This document shows, one piece after another, positions 36,831-49,878 of a DNA stretch of 64,000 nucleotides. How positions within the stretch are numbered: position 1 is the stretch's first letter; the number at the start of each line of letters is the position of its first letter. The notes under the pieces were generated by a model that did not search any database, was not told the DNA's origin, and worked only from the letters and a program-made list of their open reading frames with translations. The DNA comes from Epiperipatus broadwayi (taxonomy: Eukaryota > Onychophora > Udeonychophora > Euonychophora > Peripatidae), in assembly GCA_028023455.1 (NCBI GenBank), contig JAQFVV010000452.1, positions 124,001 through 188,000 on the forward strand, read 5' to 3'. A program made the position numbers and the translations under genes.

Positions 36831-39800
36831 TATAAAAAATTTAAATATTAATATAGCAATCTAAAGGAATCCAATTAAAATTAATTTTTATATTATGTAT
36901 ATTTTAAATAAATAGAATGAAAACTCACTGATTATGAAATAATAATTTAAATTATACTTTTACTTAAAATAAGCCTTAAGCTTGGAAACTTACATAGTTG
37001 CATATTATTTAAAATTATATGATTTTATCTCAAATACGACTTATTAATTTGAATTTATTGTTATATAATTAGGAAGCCAATCTTTGAATAACAATAAAAA
37101 AAAAAAGAGACAAAATTGTTTTATTTGATCTCCGAGGCATTACCTTATAATGTATACACTTTTTCAATCAAAAGCAAAATTATTATATTAGAGAAACAAT
37201 TTTATTTAATAGGTTTTGTCTTTTTTTTTAAAAAAATATTTTTTCAGCTCAAAAATATAATTTTTTGATAAATAAATACGAGTTAAACACATCCCATATA
37301 TAAAATATGTGGAGCATTTTTAAAGTAATTTTATTTAATGATCAATCAATAAATTAATAGATCGCAAATATTTTCTATTTTGTAACGTTGTTATCTTGAA
37401 AGATTTATATTTTTAATGTTTCATTTATTTTCTTTTTTTAGAAAATTCTCTTGACAAAATAAAATAGATGAATTAAGATTAAAGGTGAAATGGAATGTAC
37501 GCTTAAATACCCTTTTAATGGCAATCCAAACATTGGGGATTAATAAAATTAATTTATGTGTCTAGAAATATTTTTAAATAATTTTACAAAAATATAGTAA
37601 GCTAAAATTAGTTTTAATAAAAGCTTTAAGTGTAGAAAATAATTAATCCTTTAACGCTAGGAAAGTATGTAAAAATCAATTTCACCCCACTTGTAGCGCA
37701 TTTCGTTTATTTTAAATCTGTGTTTAAAATACTCATTGTTATATGTATTTCAAGTATCAATCTATTTTGGTCATATGATTCAGAGGGACTGATTAGTTGA
37801 TTTCTCATCATCGCCCAATATTGTAACTATGATTTGTTAGTTTTTAAGATGCAAATATAGCAAGAAATTATATATAGTAATTAAACTATTAATCTATATA
37901 AAATACCTTACAGAGCAGAGACAAACTAGACTATATATTTAAAGATATAAAGATGTATAAATTACATCATAAAAGTATACATAATAATTAACCCTTTCAT
38001 GCTAGGAGGATTATAAATTGTGAATGGATTATAAGATTTCATACTATTATTATGATTTGGGAAAGAAGCTATGAGGAAAGCACTTGTTATTGTATTGAAA
38101 TGTCAATTATTTAGCTACTTTATGTATTAGATGCTCCCAAAAATAATATATCATCATATTTTACTGTGAGAATATATATATATAGCATAAAAAGATTAAT
38201 TTCATGATGTTAAATGCTTCTTTTATTTAGAATTCGAAAATGAAATTTAATATTTCTTCTCTAAGTTCTGTGTATTCAGCATCTCACTAAAATTTTTATT
38301 TCCAGATATATGTACAATTTGACTATATATTAGCACTTTGAAAACATACAAATTATATTTTGTATTCATAAATGTAAAGGTTGGACTGCCATTATGTTAA
38401 TGAAAATAAAATATTCAGGGCTTATGGTATATCCACAACAATAGATTAACATTAAAAATTAGTGAAAGCTGATCTCTGAGATCTTACATGAACAATAAAA
38501 AAAGTGAGATGTGCTCTATAAAATATCAAAATTTATGAATCAAATTAATTATACATATATTAGCTTGTTAATAAAATTAAGACCAAATCCTAAACCTTCT
38601 CAAACAAAGTTTAATGAGCTTTCCTTTCTTCTTTTATTCATGGACATTTACAAAAATTCTTAGTTGCTTAAGACTGGTTTTCACAAACAATAAATAGTTA
38701 ATAATAGTTAAGGCATGACTGTAATACTTTTTTATCTAATTATTTTTAGCTGTAAAATAAAAAAAAAGTAGCTCTTTATTTTACTAATAAGTGATTATCA
38801 AACAATATATGAAATTTCTGGTTGAACTCCATTCTGACTGGTTTCTGGATTTTGACTTTATCAATGAGTTTGAAATTTCAAAGTTGGAAGAAATTATAAG
38901 CATTAAGCAACCATGTTTCAATTTCAATTTACATGTCAAGCATAAAACTTTAATCAAATAAAACTATAGTTTTTTTATTTTGTAACCCTACAGTTATGTT
39001 TATTTGAAATCAATTTAATAACTATCTATTTTTAGCATCTTCAGCTAAATAACCAAACATCCAGTTTATCCATTAAGACAAAAGTAGTGCTTTATTTGAT
39101 TGTTATCTAATGGTTTCTGAATGTATACATGTATGTTTTACACTTTGGGTCCTAGATGTCATTGATAATTGCAAAAGCTAGAAAGTAGTCAGAAAATAAA
39201 GGTTAATATACCAAGAATAGAAAATTTATGTGCATTAATTACTCTCACAATAAACAAAAGCAATGTAAAGAATAATTTTTGCTTTATTAGTTAGGGTAGA
39301 TGTTTAGCAGTTTGTTTACATTTCTAATCAGAGTATAAGGTGCTATTGTTAATGATAACTGAAAATATTAAAATATATAACTTCTGAAAGTGTTTAAGAT
39401 CTGTAAACTATTTAAGCATGTTGACTTAGATTTAAAACCTCATGCTGATTTGAATTGTAAGTTTTAAGCTTAAGAGATAAACTTTAAATACGATTACATA
39501 ATGCATATGTGCATTTCTTTCATCTTTGAATCCCCAAGTCTCATTGATAAAGAAAAAAAGCCAAAAACTGGTTTGAGAATGGAGATTCAAATAATATAAA
39601 TAAGAATTTTATATGATCTGGGTATTCACTAATTATTCTAGCTTATACTGACAGTAAAATGGGGTAATGCTTTTGGTTTGTTGTTATTTTAAATTACCTT
39701 CCTTGGAAATCTTACTAACATTTTTATGATTTAAAAATTAATCTATAAATGTAATCAATCAGATTATATATATATTTATACCATTTTAAAACTACTACTA

Positions 39801-41719
39801 TTATAATTTTATTGCACATTTTTACATATGTTCTGGATAAAGCTTTACTTATCAAAATGTAAACCTTCACATGTATAAAATATAATCCATTTTACTATGA
39901 TTAAAAATAAATAAATTAAACATTAATATTTTATACTTTTATCTAAACATATTTCTATTATTTTAATATACTGATAAATAAAATTTTACAAATCATTTAA
40001 AAAAATTTTTTTTTTTAGCAATGAGATACATTTAATTTCTATGATCTCAAAAGTACAGATAAAAGATCAACATAAATATCAGACTTTATATTATTTTAAT
40101 TATTGTTTCTATTTTCTCAATTTTTACAGTGTACTTTTCTATAATAAATAACTAACAGTTGAACAAATTTGTGAAATACAATCTAAGAGCATATTAAGCA
40201 TATTCAGCATGCTGAAGTCCAGTTATTAATAATTAATATATATATATATAATTTGATATTTAATTAAAATATGTAATTTAAGTAATTTATAATTAAACTG
40301 CAATAGACTACTAAAACAAAAAAAAATATGTAATTAAACAAATAAGTACTACAGCAAAAGCGTTCAATAAAAAAAGCCATTCCCTGTAGGTTGTTCTAAT
40401 GAATGAAAAAGGATATTACTAATTAAAAGGATTAGATGCTAAACATAACTTTTTAGCATTTAACTATTTATTAGTTTAGGATTTAGAAAAAAAAAACTAT
40501 TTATTAGTTTAATAATTATATTTTCAATAAAATATTAATGATAACTTTTGATTGTTACATTTATGTATATATATAGTGAGATTCAATCAGGGATATATAT
40601 GCGTGTGTGGATACAGTTTAAAAAAGAGTTCTATAAAACAAATTTCAAAAGATCGTGAAATAAAATTATAGGTTTTATAAAAAACAAAAAGGAAGCAAAT
40701 TGCTGTTTGATGCTATTTTTTAAATATATATATTTTTAATAAATCCTTTTAATTTAATTAATTAAAAAGCAAGAATATGTAAACAGCTTTGTACAAAAGA
40801 TAAAGCAGATTATAAATGAATAAAGTAATTAGTATGAATAATATAAAACTATAGAAAGAAATATATATATATATGGAAAACAAATGTATTTACCAAAAGA
40901 ACTTGTATAAAAAGCATAACAAAAATTAATCAGTTAAGTTATAGAGATGCAGTTAATAAGTTCAGAGAGAGAAAGATGCAAACTTAAAAAGAGTGAATAT
41001 TAGATAATAATTAAGATAAGTCACATACATTTTTAAATTATTTTATTTTATATTTTTTTTATCATTTTGAATGGATCATTATATCAAACAGTGCTTGTTT
41101 AAAGGATCTAGGAAAGATTTCGGAACAGTTATTCCATCATTTACGGACATATAGCAATTGTTCATTATAATATTTTCATCTGCATCAGGAATAGGGTTTT
41201 CAAACTTCAACAAGTAATTTATTAGATTGTCTAAAATACCTAAGTATCTGATCTTTCACTTTTATTGAAACTACTTTGATTATACACATTTGTGTGGAAA
41301 ATAATAAATTGTATTAAGTGATGGACATTAATTTATACATTTAATTGATGGCACAATCAAGTATATATCAAAAAATTATAAGCACTTGCATTTTATTTAT
41401 GATAATCTAACTAAATATCTAATACATTTTGCTCATTGTTTTTATTTAGATTAGTGAAGTATGTATTTTTTACTGACATTTTAAATGATCACATCATTAT
41501 CATATTTGGCATCACCTCTCCAGTTAAACATAGATTTTATATTTCTTATTTCCATATCAACAAATCTATTAAGATTTGTATTACCTATTTTATTACATTT
41601 AGCAATCCAACTGAAAGAAGATTGATCATCATATCTGTTTGGTATATTTGGCTGTTCGATATAAAATGGAATTATCTTTGTTCATGGAGGCTTTGTTGCA
41701 ACTGTTTATTCCATTACAA

Positions 41720-41720
<1 letters not shown>
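36831..41720. other. Long A+T-rich region, no gene recognised
   Basis: I scanned both strands and saw no RT, transposase or exon-like segment. Contents are A/T runs and short (TA)n patches. A 126-codon frame beginning at 41436 runs into the microsatellite and has no domain. Confidence 0.5.
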
Positions 41721-41752
<32 letters not shown>

Positions 41753-41803
41753 GATATATATATATAAACTATATTTATATATATATATATATATATATAT
41801 AAT
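41721..41803. repeat. Interrupted (TA)n microsatellite
   Basis: TA runs broken by short gatata and aactata interruptions. Confidence 0.9.
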
Positions 41804-41894
41804 AAATAAAGTTTGATATCTGTATTCATTTCACAATATATGTAATATACAAATCAATATATATATATCAAAATACAGTACAATTTATATAAAT

Positions 41895-41952
41895 TATATT
41901 CTTTTAGAAGTACTTTCGACTATACACTTTGTAGTCTTTATCAACTATATAA
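41895..41952 (-). ncRNA. Hammerhead-like motif in PLE 3' flank (left arm)
   Basis: Inverted copy of the motif at 43252-43310. On the minus strand: TTGATAA (41938-41944) in the place of CTGATGA, stem II gacta/tagtc, GAAA (41914-41917), the self-complementary stem III AGTACT, and stem I ttata/tataa plus tag/cta. Two core transitions (C3 to T, G8 to A) make it presumably inactive. Confidence 0.6.
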
Positions 41953-41962
41953 CGTTGAATAA

Positions 41963-42580
41963 TCAAAACGACACAACCCAGATTTCCCACAATTCTGGTA
42001 TCTTAACATTTGATGACTGGCGATTCATTAACATTTGACGATTTCTTGAAATCAACATAGCCTCTTTTATTTTACGTTTATTATGACAACGTTCAATTTG
42101 AATAATTTTCATATTTTTATAATCAAATTTAAATCCATATTGACAAGATTTATTATGATCAAATATAACAGATGATGAAGGTTTATTTACATCTGTTCCA
42201 TATTGATTCTCTTTTTGAATTCTATTATATAAAAGCATATGTTCTTTTATTCTCTTCTCAAATGTACACTTAGATTCACCAATGTATTGTACGCCGCATC
42301 CACATATCAATCTATATATAATAGAATTTTGATTAAACTTTGAATTTTGAATTTTAGAATTATTAAGCAATCTATTTATGTTATTTGTAAAGAAAAAAGC
42401 AATATGACACAAACCATTATAAATTTTCCTAATAAACTTGACCTGCTCATCTGATATAAATGGCATTGAAATCCATTTCATTTTGATATTTTTATTTTTA
42501 ATTTTATTATAGTGTTGATTTCTTTTAAATCCTTTAATAATATTAGCAATTGCATTTTTATAATAACCAATTTTCAACAA
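41963..42580 (-). CDS. PLE C-terminal RT thumb plus GIY-YIG endonuclease, truncated
   Basis: An open frame of 205 residues. Residues ~1-60 (KGFKRNQHYNKI, KWISMPFISDEQVKFIRKIY) correspond to the RT C-terminus/linker. Residues ~88-105 (IYRLICGCGVQYIGES) form the GIY-YIG-type core, with the usual VYKI-like first motif as IYRL and the YIG retained. The conserved Arg lies in FEKRIKEH, the catalytic Glu in KIKEAMLI, and the closing Asn in LMNRQ. PLE endonucleases nick DNA for target-primed reverse transcription. The RT palm and fingers are absent because the copy is 5'-truncated, so the ATG is only an internal Met of the ancestral protein. The last residues (IWVVSF) arise from a local deletion. The frame is free of stops, suggesting recent insertion. 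Confidence 0.8.
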   Translation of the reverse strand: MLKIGYYKNAIANIIKGFKRNQHYNKIKNKNIKMKWISMPFISDEQVKFIRKIYNGLCHIAFFFTNNINRLLNNSKIQNSKFNQNSIIYRLICGCGVQYIGESKCTFEKRIKEHMLLYNRIQKENQYGTDVNKPSSSVIFDHNKSCQYGFKFDYKNMKIIQIERCHNKRKIKEAMLISRNRQMLMNRQSSNVKIPELWEIWVVSF

Positions 42581-42599
42581 GTCATTATTTGTTAATGAT

Positions 42600-43202
42600 T
42601 TGTTGAAAATTGGTTATTATAAAAATGCAATTGCTAATATTATTAAAGGATTTAAAAGAAATCAACACTATAATAAAATTAAAAATAAAAATATCAAAAT
42701 GAAATGGATTTCAATGCCATTTATATCAGATGAGCAGGTCAAGTTTATTAGGAAAATTTATAATGGTTTGTGTCATATTGCTTTTTTCTCTACAAATAAC
42801 ATAAATAGATTGCTTAATAATTCTAAAATTCAAAATTCAAAGTTTAATCAAAATTCTATTATATATAGATTGATATGTGGATGCGGCGTACAATACATTG
42901 GTGATTCTAAGTGTACATTTGAGAAGAGAATAAAAGAACATATGCTTTTATATAATAGAATTCAAAAAGAGAATCAATATGGAACAGATGTAAATAAACC
43001 TTCATCATCTGTTATATTTGATCATAATAAATCTTGTCAATATGGATTTAAATTTGATTATAAAAATATGAAAATTATTCAAATTGAACGTTGTCATAAT
43101 AAATGTAAAATAAAAGAGGCTATGTTGATTTCAAGAAATCGTCAAATGTTAATGAATCGCCAGCCATCAAATGTTAAGATAACAGAATTGTGGGAAATCT
43201 GA
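42600..43202 (+). CDS. PLE C-terminal RT thumb plus GIY-YIG endonuclease, truncated
   Basis: Mirror copy of the 41963-42580 frame, 200 residues, with only about six amino-acid differences: FFST for FFFT, IGDS for IGES, NKCK for NKRK, RQPS for RQSS, KITELW for KIPELW. The GIY-YIG core IYRLICGCGVQYIG, the FEKRIKEH Arg, the KEAMLI Glu and the terminal Asn are all kept. It ends at ELWEI-stop, probably the native C-terminus. It lacks the catalytic RT domain, so it cannot retrotranspose alone; any activity of the isolated nuclease is unknown. Confidence 0.8.
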   Translation: MLKIGYYKNAIANIIKGFKRNQHYNKIKNKNIKMKWISMPFISDEQVKFIRKIYNGLCHIAFFSTNNINRLLNNSKIQNSKFNQNSIIYRLICGCGVQYIGDSKCTFEKRIKEHMLLYNRIQKENQYGTDVNKPSSSVIFDHNKSCQYGFKFDYKNMKIIQIERCHNKCKIKEAMLISRNRQMLMNRQPSNVKITELWEI

Positions 43203-43251
43203 ATTGAACTATGGGTATTGTTAAGGGTTGTCTCATTTTGATTATTCAACG

Positions 43252-43310
43252 TTATATAGTTGATAAAGACTACAAAGTGTATAGTCGAAAGTACTTCTAA
43301 AAGAATATAA
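43252..43310 (+). ncRNA. Hammerhead-like motif in PLE 3' flank (right arm)
   Basis: Stem I ttata...tag (43252-43259), core TTGATAA (43260-43266), stem II gacta-caaagtgta-tagtc (43268-43286), GAAA (43287-43290), stem III AGTACT (43290-43295), predicted cleavage after T43296, stem I 3' cta...tataa (43297-43310). Layout and every stem are hammerhead type I; two conserved core bases are changed in both arms. HHRs are known from PLE ends, which supports the reading. Confidence 0.65.
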
Positions 43311-43360
43311 TTTATATAAATTGTACTGTATTTTGATATATATATATTGATTTGTATATT

Positions 43361-43362
<2 letters not shown>

Positions 43363-43396
<34 letters not shown>

Positions 43397-43397
43397 T
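43363..43397. repeat. (AC)n(AT)n microsatellite
   Basis: Short AC run followed by an AT run immediately outside the PLE palindrome. Confidence 0.9.
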
Positions 43398-44706
43398 GTA
43401 CCTACTGAAATTTGAAATAAATTTCAATATGTGCTGTAAGGGGTCAGTTGTAAATTTTTTTTTGTTTGATTTCAATAGTGAATATATTAACCAGTAAAGC
43501 ATTGGAATGTGTTGCTATGACAACAATAATATTGAAGAAAGAAACATTTATTATCAATTCTAGTACAAAAATTTGTGAATTGTCTTTATTCAGTTTAAAA
43601 ATAAATTTGTAAGTAATAATGTTTATAGTTTTAATAAAATTATTTCCCTTTATTATGTATATTTTCATTACTGCATTCACAATAGTAGGTTACAAATAAT
43701 ACACCTAAATATTTAAAGTCTCAAGTATGTTTGTTATTTTATTTGTATAATACTGTGTTGGAAAATATGTGTAAACACATGTTTCCATTGCAGTATAAAA
43801 GAATGTAGTCTAAATTGTTTAGTTTATGTTAGAGTAAAAGAATGCTATTAGTATTTTAAGATGTAAATGTATATTATACGTGTAATAAATTATAAAATAT
43901 TTATTTATTATGTAATAAGATTTTTATTTATGGGATGCTAGATAAAATTGGCCAAAGAGTTAATGTGAAGTGTTGCCATAGTTTCTCTGATGTGAAGCGG
44001 AAAAATTTATAAATAGAACTAAACAGTTTAAATTCACTCTCTTGGGTATTGGTTTCAATAGAAGTGAACCTAAGTTCTTTTGTGTAATTATTTATTTTTA
44101 AAAGTAAATAATTACCAACTGGATAGAATAATGGGGTGAAAGCAATAGTATTCATCTATTAATGGGACAGATTTATAATGAATTTGTGAAAGATGACAAT
44201 TTGTTGAAGAATGAACATAATTCATTGCATTAAAAAAAAACAAAACATCAGAATATTTCTTTGCTTTAAAAATGGATATTATTTACTTTTCACAGATGAG
44301 ATATAAATGCTAACAAGATCATCTGTTGATATAATTTTATGAGATCAATAAATTATTTATATGCAAGGTATAAATGCACTCAATTTTCATGCATCATCGT
44401 GAATGAAATTAGCAAATATTCATTATAATATTTTATGAATCATTTATATTACATCATTATGGATATAAACTAGTGTCTGTATACCTAGAACATCATATCA
44501 AACAAACCTCTGCTAGATGAGAAAATAATTTGGTTATGTAGAAAAGATCAAAACTAACAAAATGTGCTTCAAATTTAATTGCTTTTCATGATCTTTCTAT
44601 TTTTCTGGAATAATAAAATATCATCAGATCATGGTCCAAGAAATAGACATTAGAACTATGGTACTATTTTGAAATTGTCACATTTGAGAACAATGAATCA
44701 GACAAT
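43398..44706. other. A+T-rich region, no gene recognised
   Basis: Short frames (such as 43928-44155 on the minus strand) carry no recognisable domain. Confidence 0.45.
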
Positions 44707-44883
<177 letters not shown>

Positions 44884-45342
44884 GATACATTAATATAAAC
44901 AGTAATACAATTTAAGTTGAGTAGAGATTTATTTTACATACTTAAAATATGAGAGTTATATTTCTATAAATTCAAACATATATTTTGTAGCTTAGTAATT
45001 AAAATTTTAATTTAAACATATATATCTTCTTATTAATTGATTATAAATTAATTTGAAGTATTTATTTTTATTTTATTTTCTGGAAATAATGTGAACAAAT
45101 GGTTAGATTGATCTTTAGTATATTGTTATTAGTCTCTTATAATTTGAAAGGTGTGTCTGTATTACAACATGTTTGTGTTATATGAACATATATTTTAGAT
45201 TTTGCATTTGATAGATGAAGTTCGATGTACAATCACCTATTTAATTTAAAGTCAATTTTAATTGAGAACCTATTGCTTAAGGCATAATTGGATCATATGT
45301 ATATATTTTAAATGCTTATGGTTTATTTGCTATATATATATT
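44884..45342. other. A+T-rich region, nothing recognised
   Basis: No open frame or motif supported. Confidence 0.5.
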
Positions 45343-46473
45343 GTAACGTTTATTTATATACGTTGCAAATATATTGGCATTTGGTAGAAGCTAAAAAATA
45401 AAAGTAAATTTATATTTTTTTTTGACTAATTTTTTTTAAAAAAAAAATAACGTACAATGAAAGTTAAATTATTCTTTCGTTTTTTTTTATGTAATTAGAA
45501 ATAAAAGTTAGAATTGGAGAGAACAAAAGACACAAATTACCAATCTAGATAAGAGAAAGTAAAAATATTTCAACTAATTAAAGATGGCAGAATTATGCTG
45601 AAAAAAATAGAGACTTTGTAACATAAATTTTATAAAGAATATATAAGATTATCAACGGATATTTGGACAAACAAAAGATATGCTCAGAAGTCGGAAAACT
45701 GGGCCTCTAGAGAGTATAAAAGGCAGAGATCAGTTTGAAGGACATCTTGTTCATTGGTTTCTCTAGTTGGTCTTGGATAACAATAATATATCCAAGATTG
45801 CTCTACACTGAAGTAATTCGGCATGTCGGAGTGAACCGGAGCTTCTGAAAACATCGTGCCTGAAGATGTATACCAGAAAAGCTTTCATTACCGACTAGGA
45901 GAATGGACCACAAGATCGAATAATAACCAAAAGGCCGAGCTCATTCTACCCAAAAAACTATGCATAGTTATCTACTACTGAATTCCCAAAACTTACCGGT
46001 AAGTAATGCTTCATTACTCCTGATTGTGACAACATTAAGCGTTTGCAAACAAGTCTTAAAATAATCCCAATAGAGACTTTCATTTTTTCTGTACAAGAGA
46101 CTTTTGTTTATACCAGAACTTTTTAATTAATTATTTTATTTTATTGATTGCATCATATTTGAATTAATATGTGTTCTCTCTGATTTACTTGATTAGGAAT
46201 TCTCATTTTAACTTAAACAGATTTTTAATCTGTTATAATAATAAAAATATTTCTAATATCAATTTTCATTTGTTCATTATTAATAATAGTTATTATTTTT
46301 TATTATTAAATCTATTAGTAGTTTAATAATATTTAAAAATGTAATTTACCTTTGCCAATATGTTTGAATAAGTCCAGGAATAATAATCTTTAAAAATTAA
46401 TTCTCGTAACGGTGTGATGTAATACCGATTAGTTTAAAAGCATTTTTTTTTCTGTTTAGTTTATGAGTTACAA
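45343..46473 (+). mobile_element. LTR-like segment with pol II promoter
   Basis: It starts TGTAACG and could end TTACA at 46473. It holds a strong TATA box (TATAAAAG, 45715-45722) in a locally G+C-richer stretch (45690-46000) with a 5'-leader look. The TG...CA-type ends and internal promoter fit an LTR, but no matching second copy or clear primer-binding site was found in the window. A host promoter is the alternative. Confidence 0.35.
45715..45722 (+). promoter_or_regulatory. TATA box
   Basis: TATAAAAG preceded by a G+C-richer ggcctctagagag and followed by aggcagagatcag. A transcription start would be expected about 25-30 bp downstream (about 45745). Confidence 0.5.
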
Positions 46474-46710
46474 TATGTTTGATGCCAACTCAGTGGGTCT
46501 AACGACTCTGGTGCCCTCATGTAGAAATTAAAAACTGAGTCAGCTCACGATTGTACTCGGTAATAGTTCTAGGCCGAAGTTGATCAGGAAATATAGCTAT
46601 GTTTTTAGAATAGAAATATAACTTTCTTCTTTTTTGACATAGCTTGATCAACTCACGCGCAGTTTATATTAGCGTGTAAAGGCCTAGTAAAATGGAAAAC
46701 GATACAATAT
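46474..46710. other. Spacer, possible retroelement leader
   Basis: Moderately G+C-rich sequence (ctcagtgggtctaacgactc near 46489) without an open frame. Confidence 0.3.
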
Positions 46711-47597
46711 ATTGTACCAGGTTCGAATATGAGATGATCGAAACACCGGTCTCTTAGGCAGAGAAGAACATACCCAGAGAGAATGTATGTCCAAATGATA
46801 GCTATAAAATATATAACTAGCATTACATTTCCAGGACATAACTTCTTCTCGACTGTTGAGTTCAACACCAAGTTCAAAGCACTTTTTTGTTTTGTGTAAA
46901 CACGGGCGCCAGCTATTTATTCAGAAGAATAAGCAACACACTTTGAACAATGGCCACTAACTCAACACCTAAGTTATACCCATAGACTAGCTCAGCTACT
47001 TGAAATCAATAACAAAATATTGTTTCACTTAAATAGTGGTAAAAGAATTGATAAAAGAATTGATGAAAAGAATTGTAAAAAGATTGGTAAAAAGAATTGA
47101 CCAATAAATAAAGTTTTAAGTTTAAAGACAATTTATTTTAATTAACATTTATACTCTAACTTTAAATATTTTATAAAATCTTACTTACTAACATAATACT
47201 GGTATTTTAGACATAATGATCACAGACATATTAATTCACACATTGGCATATATAATAAAGCATTAAAGAATATAAAACACATATATTTAGGACACACAAA
47301 TTAATAGTTCATTTTTATGTGCTATAAAGTTTATATAATTCGAATCTTGAGTTTTTACGAATGCGATGTCTACTTTTAGAAATGAATATAAGAAAATGTT
47401 TTACCTAGGATTTTAGGACATGGATGCATCTTACTATTTGCTGCTTCTAATAAAATATTCTAACCAGTTAGATTTGAAGTTTCTTGAGGAGGTTTCATTC
47501 TTATTAGTTGGTATTATTCTTGGAGACAATTAGATCCTCACAGAGATTTTTCAAACTGTTACACAGACATTATTTTCACGGGCATATTTTGCTGTTC
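46711..47597. repeat. ~0.9-kb direct repeat, left copy
   Basis: Collinear with 52718-53586 at high identity, from ttcgaatatgagatgatcga through tgtttcacttaa and gtttaccta-like sequence to ttttgctgt, with only small indels. The distance of ~6 kb and the gag-like fragment between them suggest long terminal repeats or two insertions of one non-coding element. The Met-Asn-Leu frame on the minus strand recurs in each copy but has no domain. Confidence 0.75.
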
Positions 47598-49763
47598 TAC
47601 TGGACTCCAGGATAGAGACAACTGCATGTTTCCTGTGGTTTTAACACTGAATTCCTGATTGATTCATAATAAACTGAACTGTTATCTGAATTCTCTGAAC
47701 AATTAGCTCGACTGAATGTCCAGTAAAAAAATTGGCTATTTATATATGAGACGTGTTTTTGTTTTCATGACCACCGGCAATATCTGTTGTCAAAATTCCT
47801 TTGATATAAGCTTATATTCCTGTTGTTGGAGAGATATTAATTAGCAGCCATCACAAACATGTTGTTTTTTCTTTTGTTTTTAATTAATAGCCATTGCTGT
47901 GTTTTTTAAATATAATTTTCATTTATTGCATTTTAATATTTTTTTAACATGCACATATAAACACATTTATCATTTCTTTGTTTACTCTTGAAAATATATA
48001 ATTTTATTCTAAAATCAAAACTAGTTTTAAGATTACTTTTTTTTTTCTTTAATTTAAATAAAAGAGATTTATATTTTTAGACTTTTGAATTATATTTCAA
48101 CTAATAATAATAATAATATGACAAACTCTTTAAACTCAAAACCTTTAATTTGACGTTTCTAATTAATTAATTGCAACTTTTATTTCAAAACTTTTTGAGT
48201 TTTATCTTTTTTGAAAACAAACTCTTAAACTTTTACATATTTCTTTTAATGAAAGATTTTTGTTTTACTAATTTTTTAACAAAAATTATTATGTACCAAC
48301 TTCGATCTCAGTACATTACACCACCCTACGTTTGAGAGTAAAATGCGTCATTTTTGATCATTTTATCTCTGACAACTTTACTTCTTAATTCTAAATATTA
48401 TTTTTCTAAGTTTGCTTTTTAATATCTTTCACTTTACATACTAAGGGCAATCTTCAATTATACTTTACTCCTTTCTATGCTGGCAACATTGCTTACAATG
48501 ATTTGAGTCCTGGATATTGACCATGAGGACAAACTAAATTTGTGGCACAGGGATCCTTTGGAAATAAAGCAGAGGCAGATTCACTGACTTATCCCGGCTT
48601 ACACATATATAAATTCGAAGCTTCATTTGCTGGGTTTCTACTGGACTTGGACAAGAAAGGGTCGCCATGATTGGCAGGAATTATTAACTGTCCATTTCCG
48701 TCTTACGCTTTGGAAAACGAGATACGGGGATTCTTCCCTGAAAAAGAGACTCATGGCTTATGCTGGTTGTCCCCAGTGCGCATTTTGAAAGAGGAATGAT
48801 CCCTGATAAGTCCATTATGGGTGCTAAATTTTATCCAGTTGGCAGCTTTAACTTATCCTTAACTAAACTTATTTCGCACTACCCTCTTCCCTTTAATTTT
48901 GAACCCTTATACATTCCTAATATAACTGAGATTGACTTTCATTTATATTATTTATCACTAATTCTACAATGTTATTTTCAAACCCTTACGAACATTATTC
49001 TAACATATTTATTTATATTACAATATTATTTTTTAAATCATTTATTTAACTTCTTATTAACATGCGTGTATTCAGAAAAACTACTTAATTTTATTACGAT
49101 CTTTTACTATACAGATATTTTATTTGACCTGACTTTAAATCATTTATTTACTTCCTTTTATTACCGTGCATGTATTCAGAAAATACTATTTTACTTCATT
49201 ACGATTCATTCTTTATTATTTTACTAGAGATATTTTTTTTTATCTTGATTATTTTAAACAACTTATTTACATCCTTTTATTAACTTACGGTATTCACAAC
49301 AAACTTTTATTTTATTACGCTACTTTCTTTATTATTTTATTCATTTATTTAATTCTATAAACATTACTTTTAAATCATTAATTTGACCTATTTATTTAAC
49401 TTGATTTTATTGATTAATTGTTATTTCAACTGTTTATTTATGAGCATTTCTTCTTAATTAATATGTGCATGGAGTAAAACAAAATCTTTTATTACACGAA
49501 GCCTCCGTTATTATTATTACTTTCAAACATTTCATTTATTATTATTCATTTATTTTTAAATTTATTATCTTAGTTTTAAATAGAAGTTTCATATTTAAAC
49601 TTCTCAGATTTATTTATGTTAGAAAAATCATATTCATGCTCATTGTCCATTTCCGGTCCTTTTTGTTTATTTCCTTTACTATTCCACCTGATTACTAACT
49701 TTTAAACTATGTCAGGTGGTTCATTCTTTCTTTCTACTAACTCACTAACATAAATTATACTCT
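47598..49763. other. Region between repeats; G+C-richer patch at 48.5-48.9 kb
   Basis: 47.6-48.45 kb is A+T-rich with no motif. 48500-48860 is markedly less A+T-rich and includes ggaaaacgagatacggggat (about 48711) and ggtcgccatgattggcagg. A 155-codon plus-strand frame starts at 48760, but its second half is Phe/Leu/Ile/Tyr-rich A+T translation and no family is recognised. It may be retroelement leader or a promoter-like patch. 48.9-49.76 kb is T-rich with repeated catttatttac-type segments. Confidence 0.35.
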
Positions 49764-49878
49764 TAAACAATTCAAAACAAAACAACACTCTCCATATAGT
49801 AGTGCCATCTTGTGCTAACAAGAGCAATCAATGAATGCCAGAAGGCTTGTGCATAAAATCCCTATCTAATGCCTACTC

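Larger units (their letters stand above)
41830..42590 (-). mobile_element. PLE 3' half, left (minus) arm of an inverted pair
   Basis: It contains the GIY-YIG reading frame and a 3' flank ending near the (TA)-rich sequence at about 41860. Its sequence is an almost exact inverted copy of 42600-43345. The 5' truncation point lies at the centre (about 42590), so the truncated ends face each other. Relative to the right arm it lacks ~23 nt after the stop region, which fuses the frame to a different C-terminus. Confidence 0.85.
42600..43345 (+). mobile_element. PLE 3' half, right (plus) arm of an inverted pair
   Basis: It extends from the centre of symmetry through the GIY-YIG frame into a ~140-bp 3' flank that carries the hammerhead-like motif and ends around gtactgtattttgata before a (TA)/(CA) microsatellite. 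Nearly identical to the left arm, so both arms share a recent common event. Confidence 0.85.

Noticed and set aside
41436-41829. 126-codon plus-strand frame and a minus-strand Tyr/Ile-rich frame
   Set aside because: End in the (TA)n microsatellite; no domain and no homology recognised.
48760-49227. 155-codon plus-strand frame
   Set aside because: The first part lies in a G+C-richer patch but shows no known domain; the second part is A+T-rich, hydrophobic translation. No splice or promoter support.
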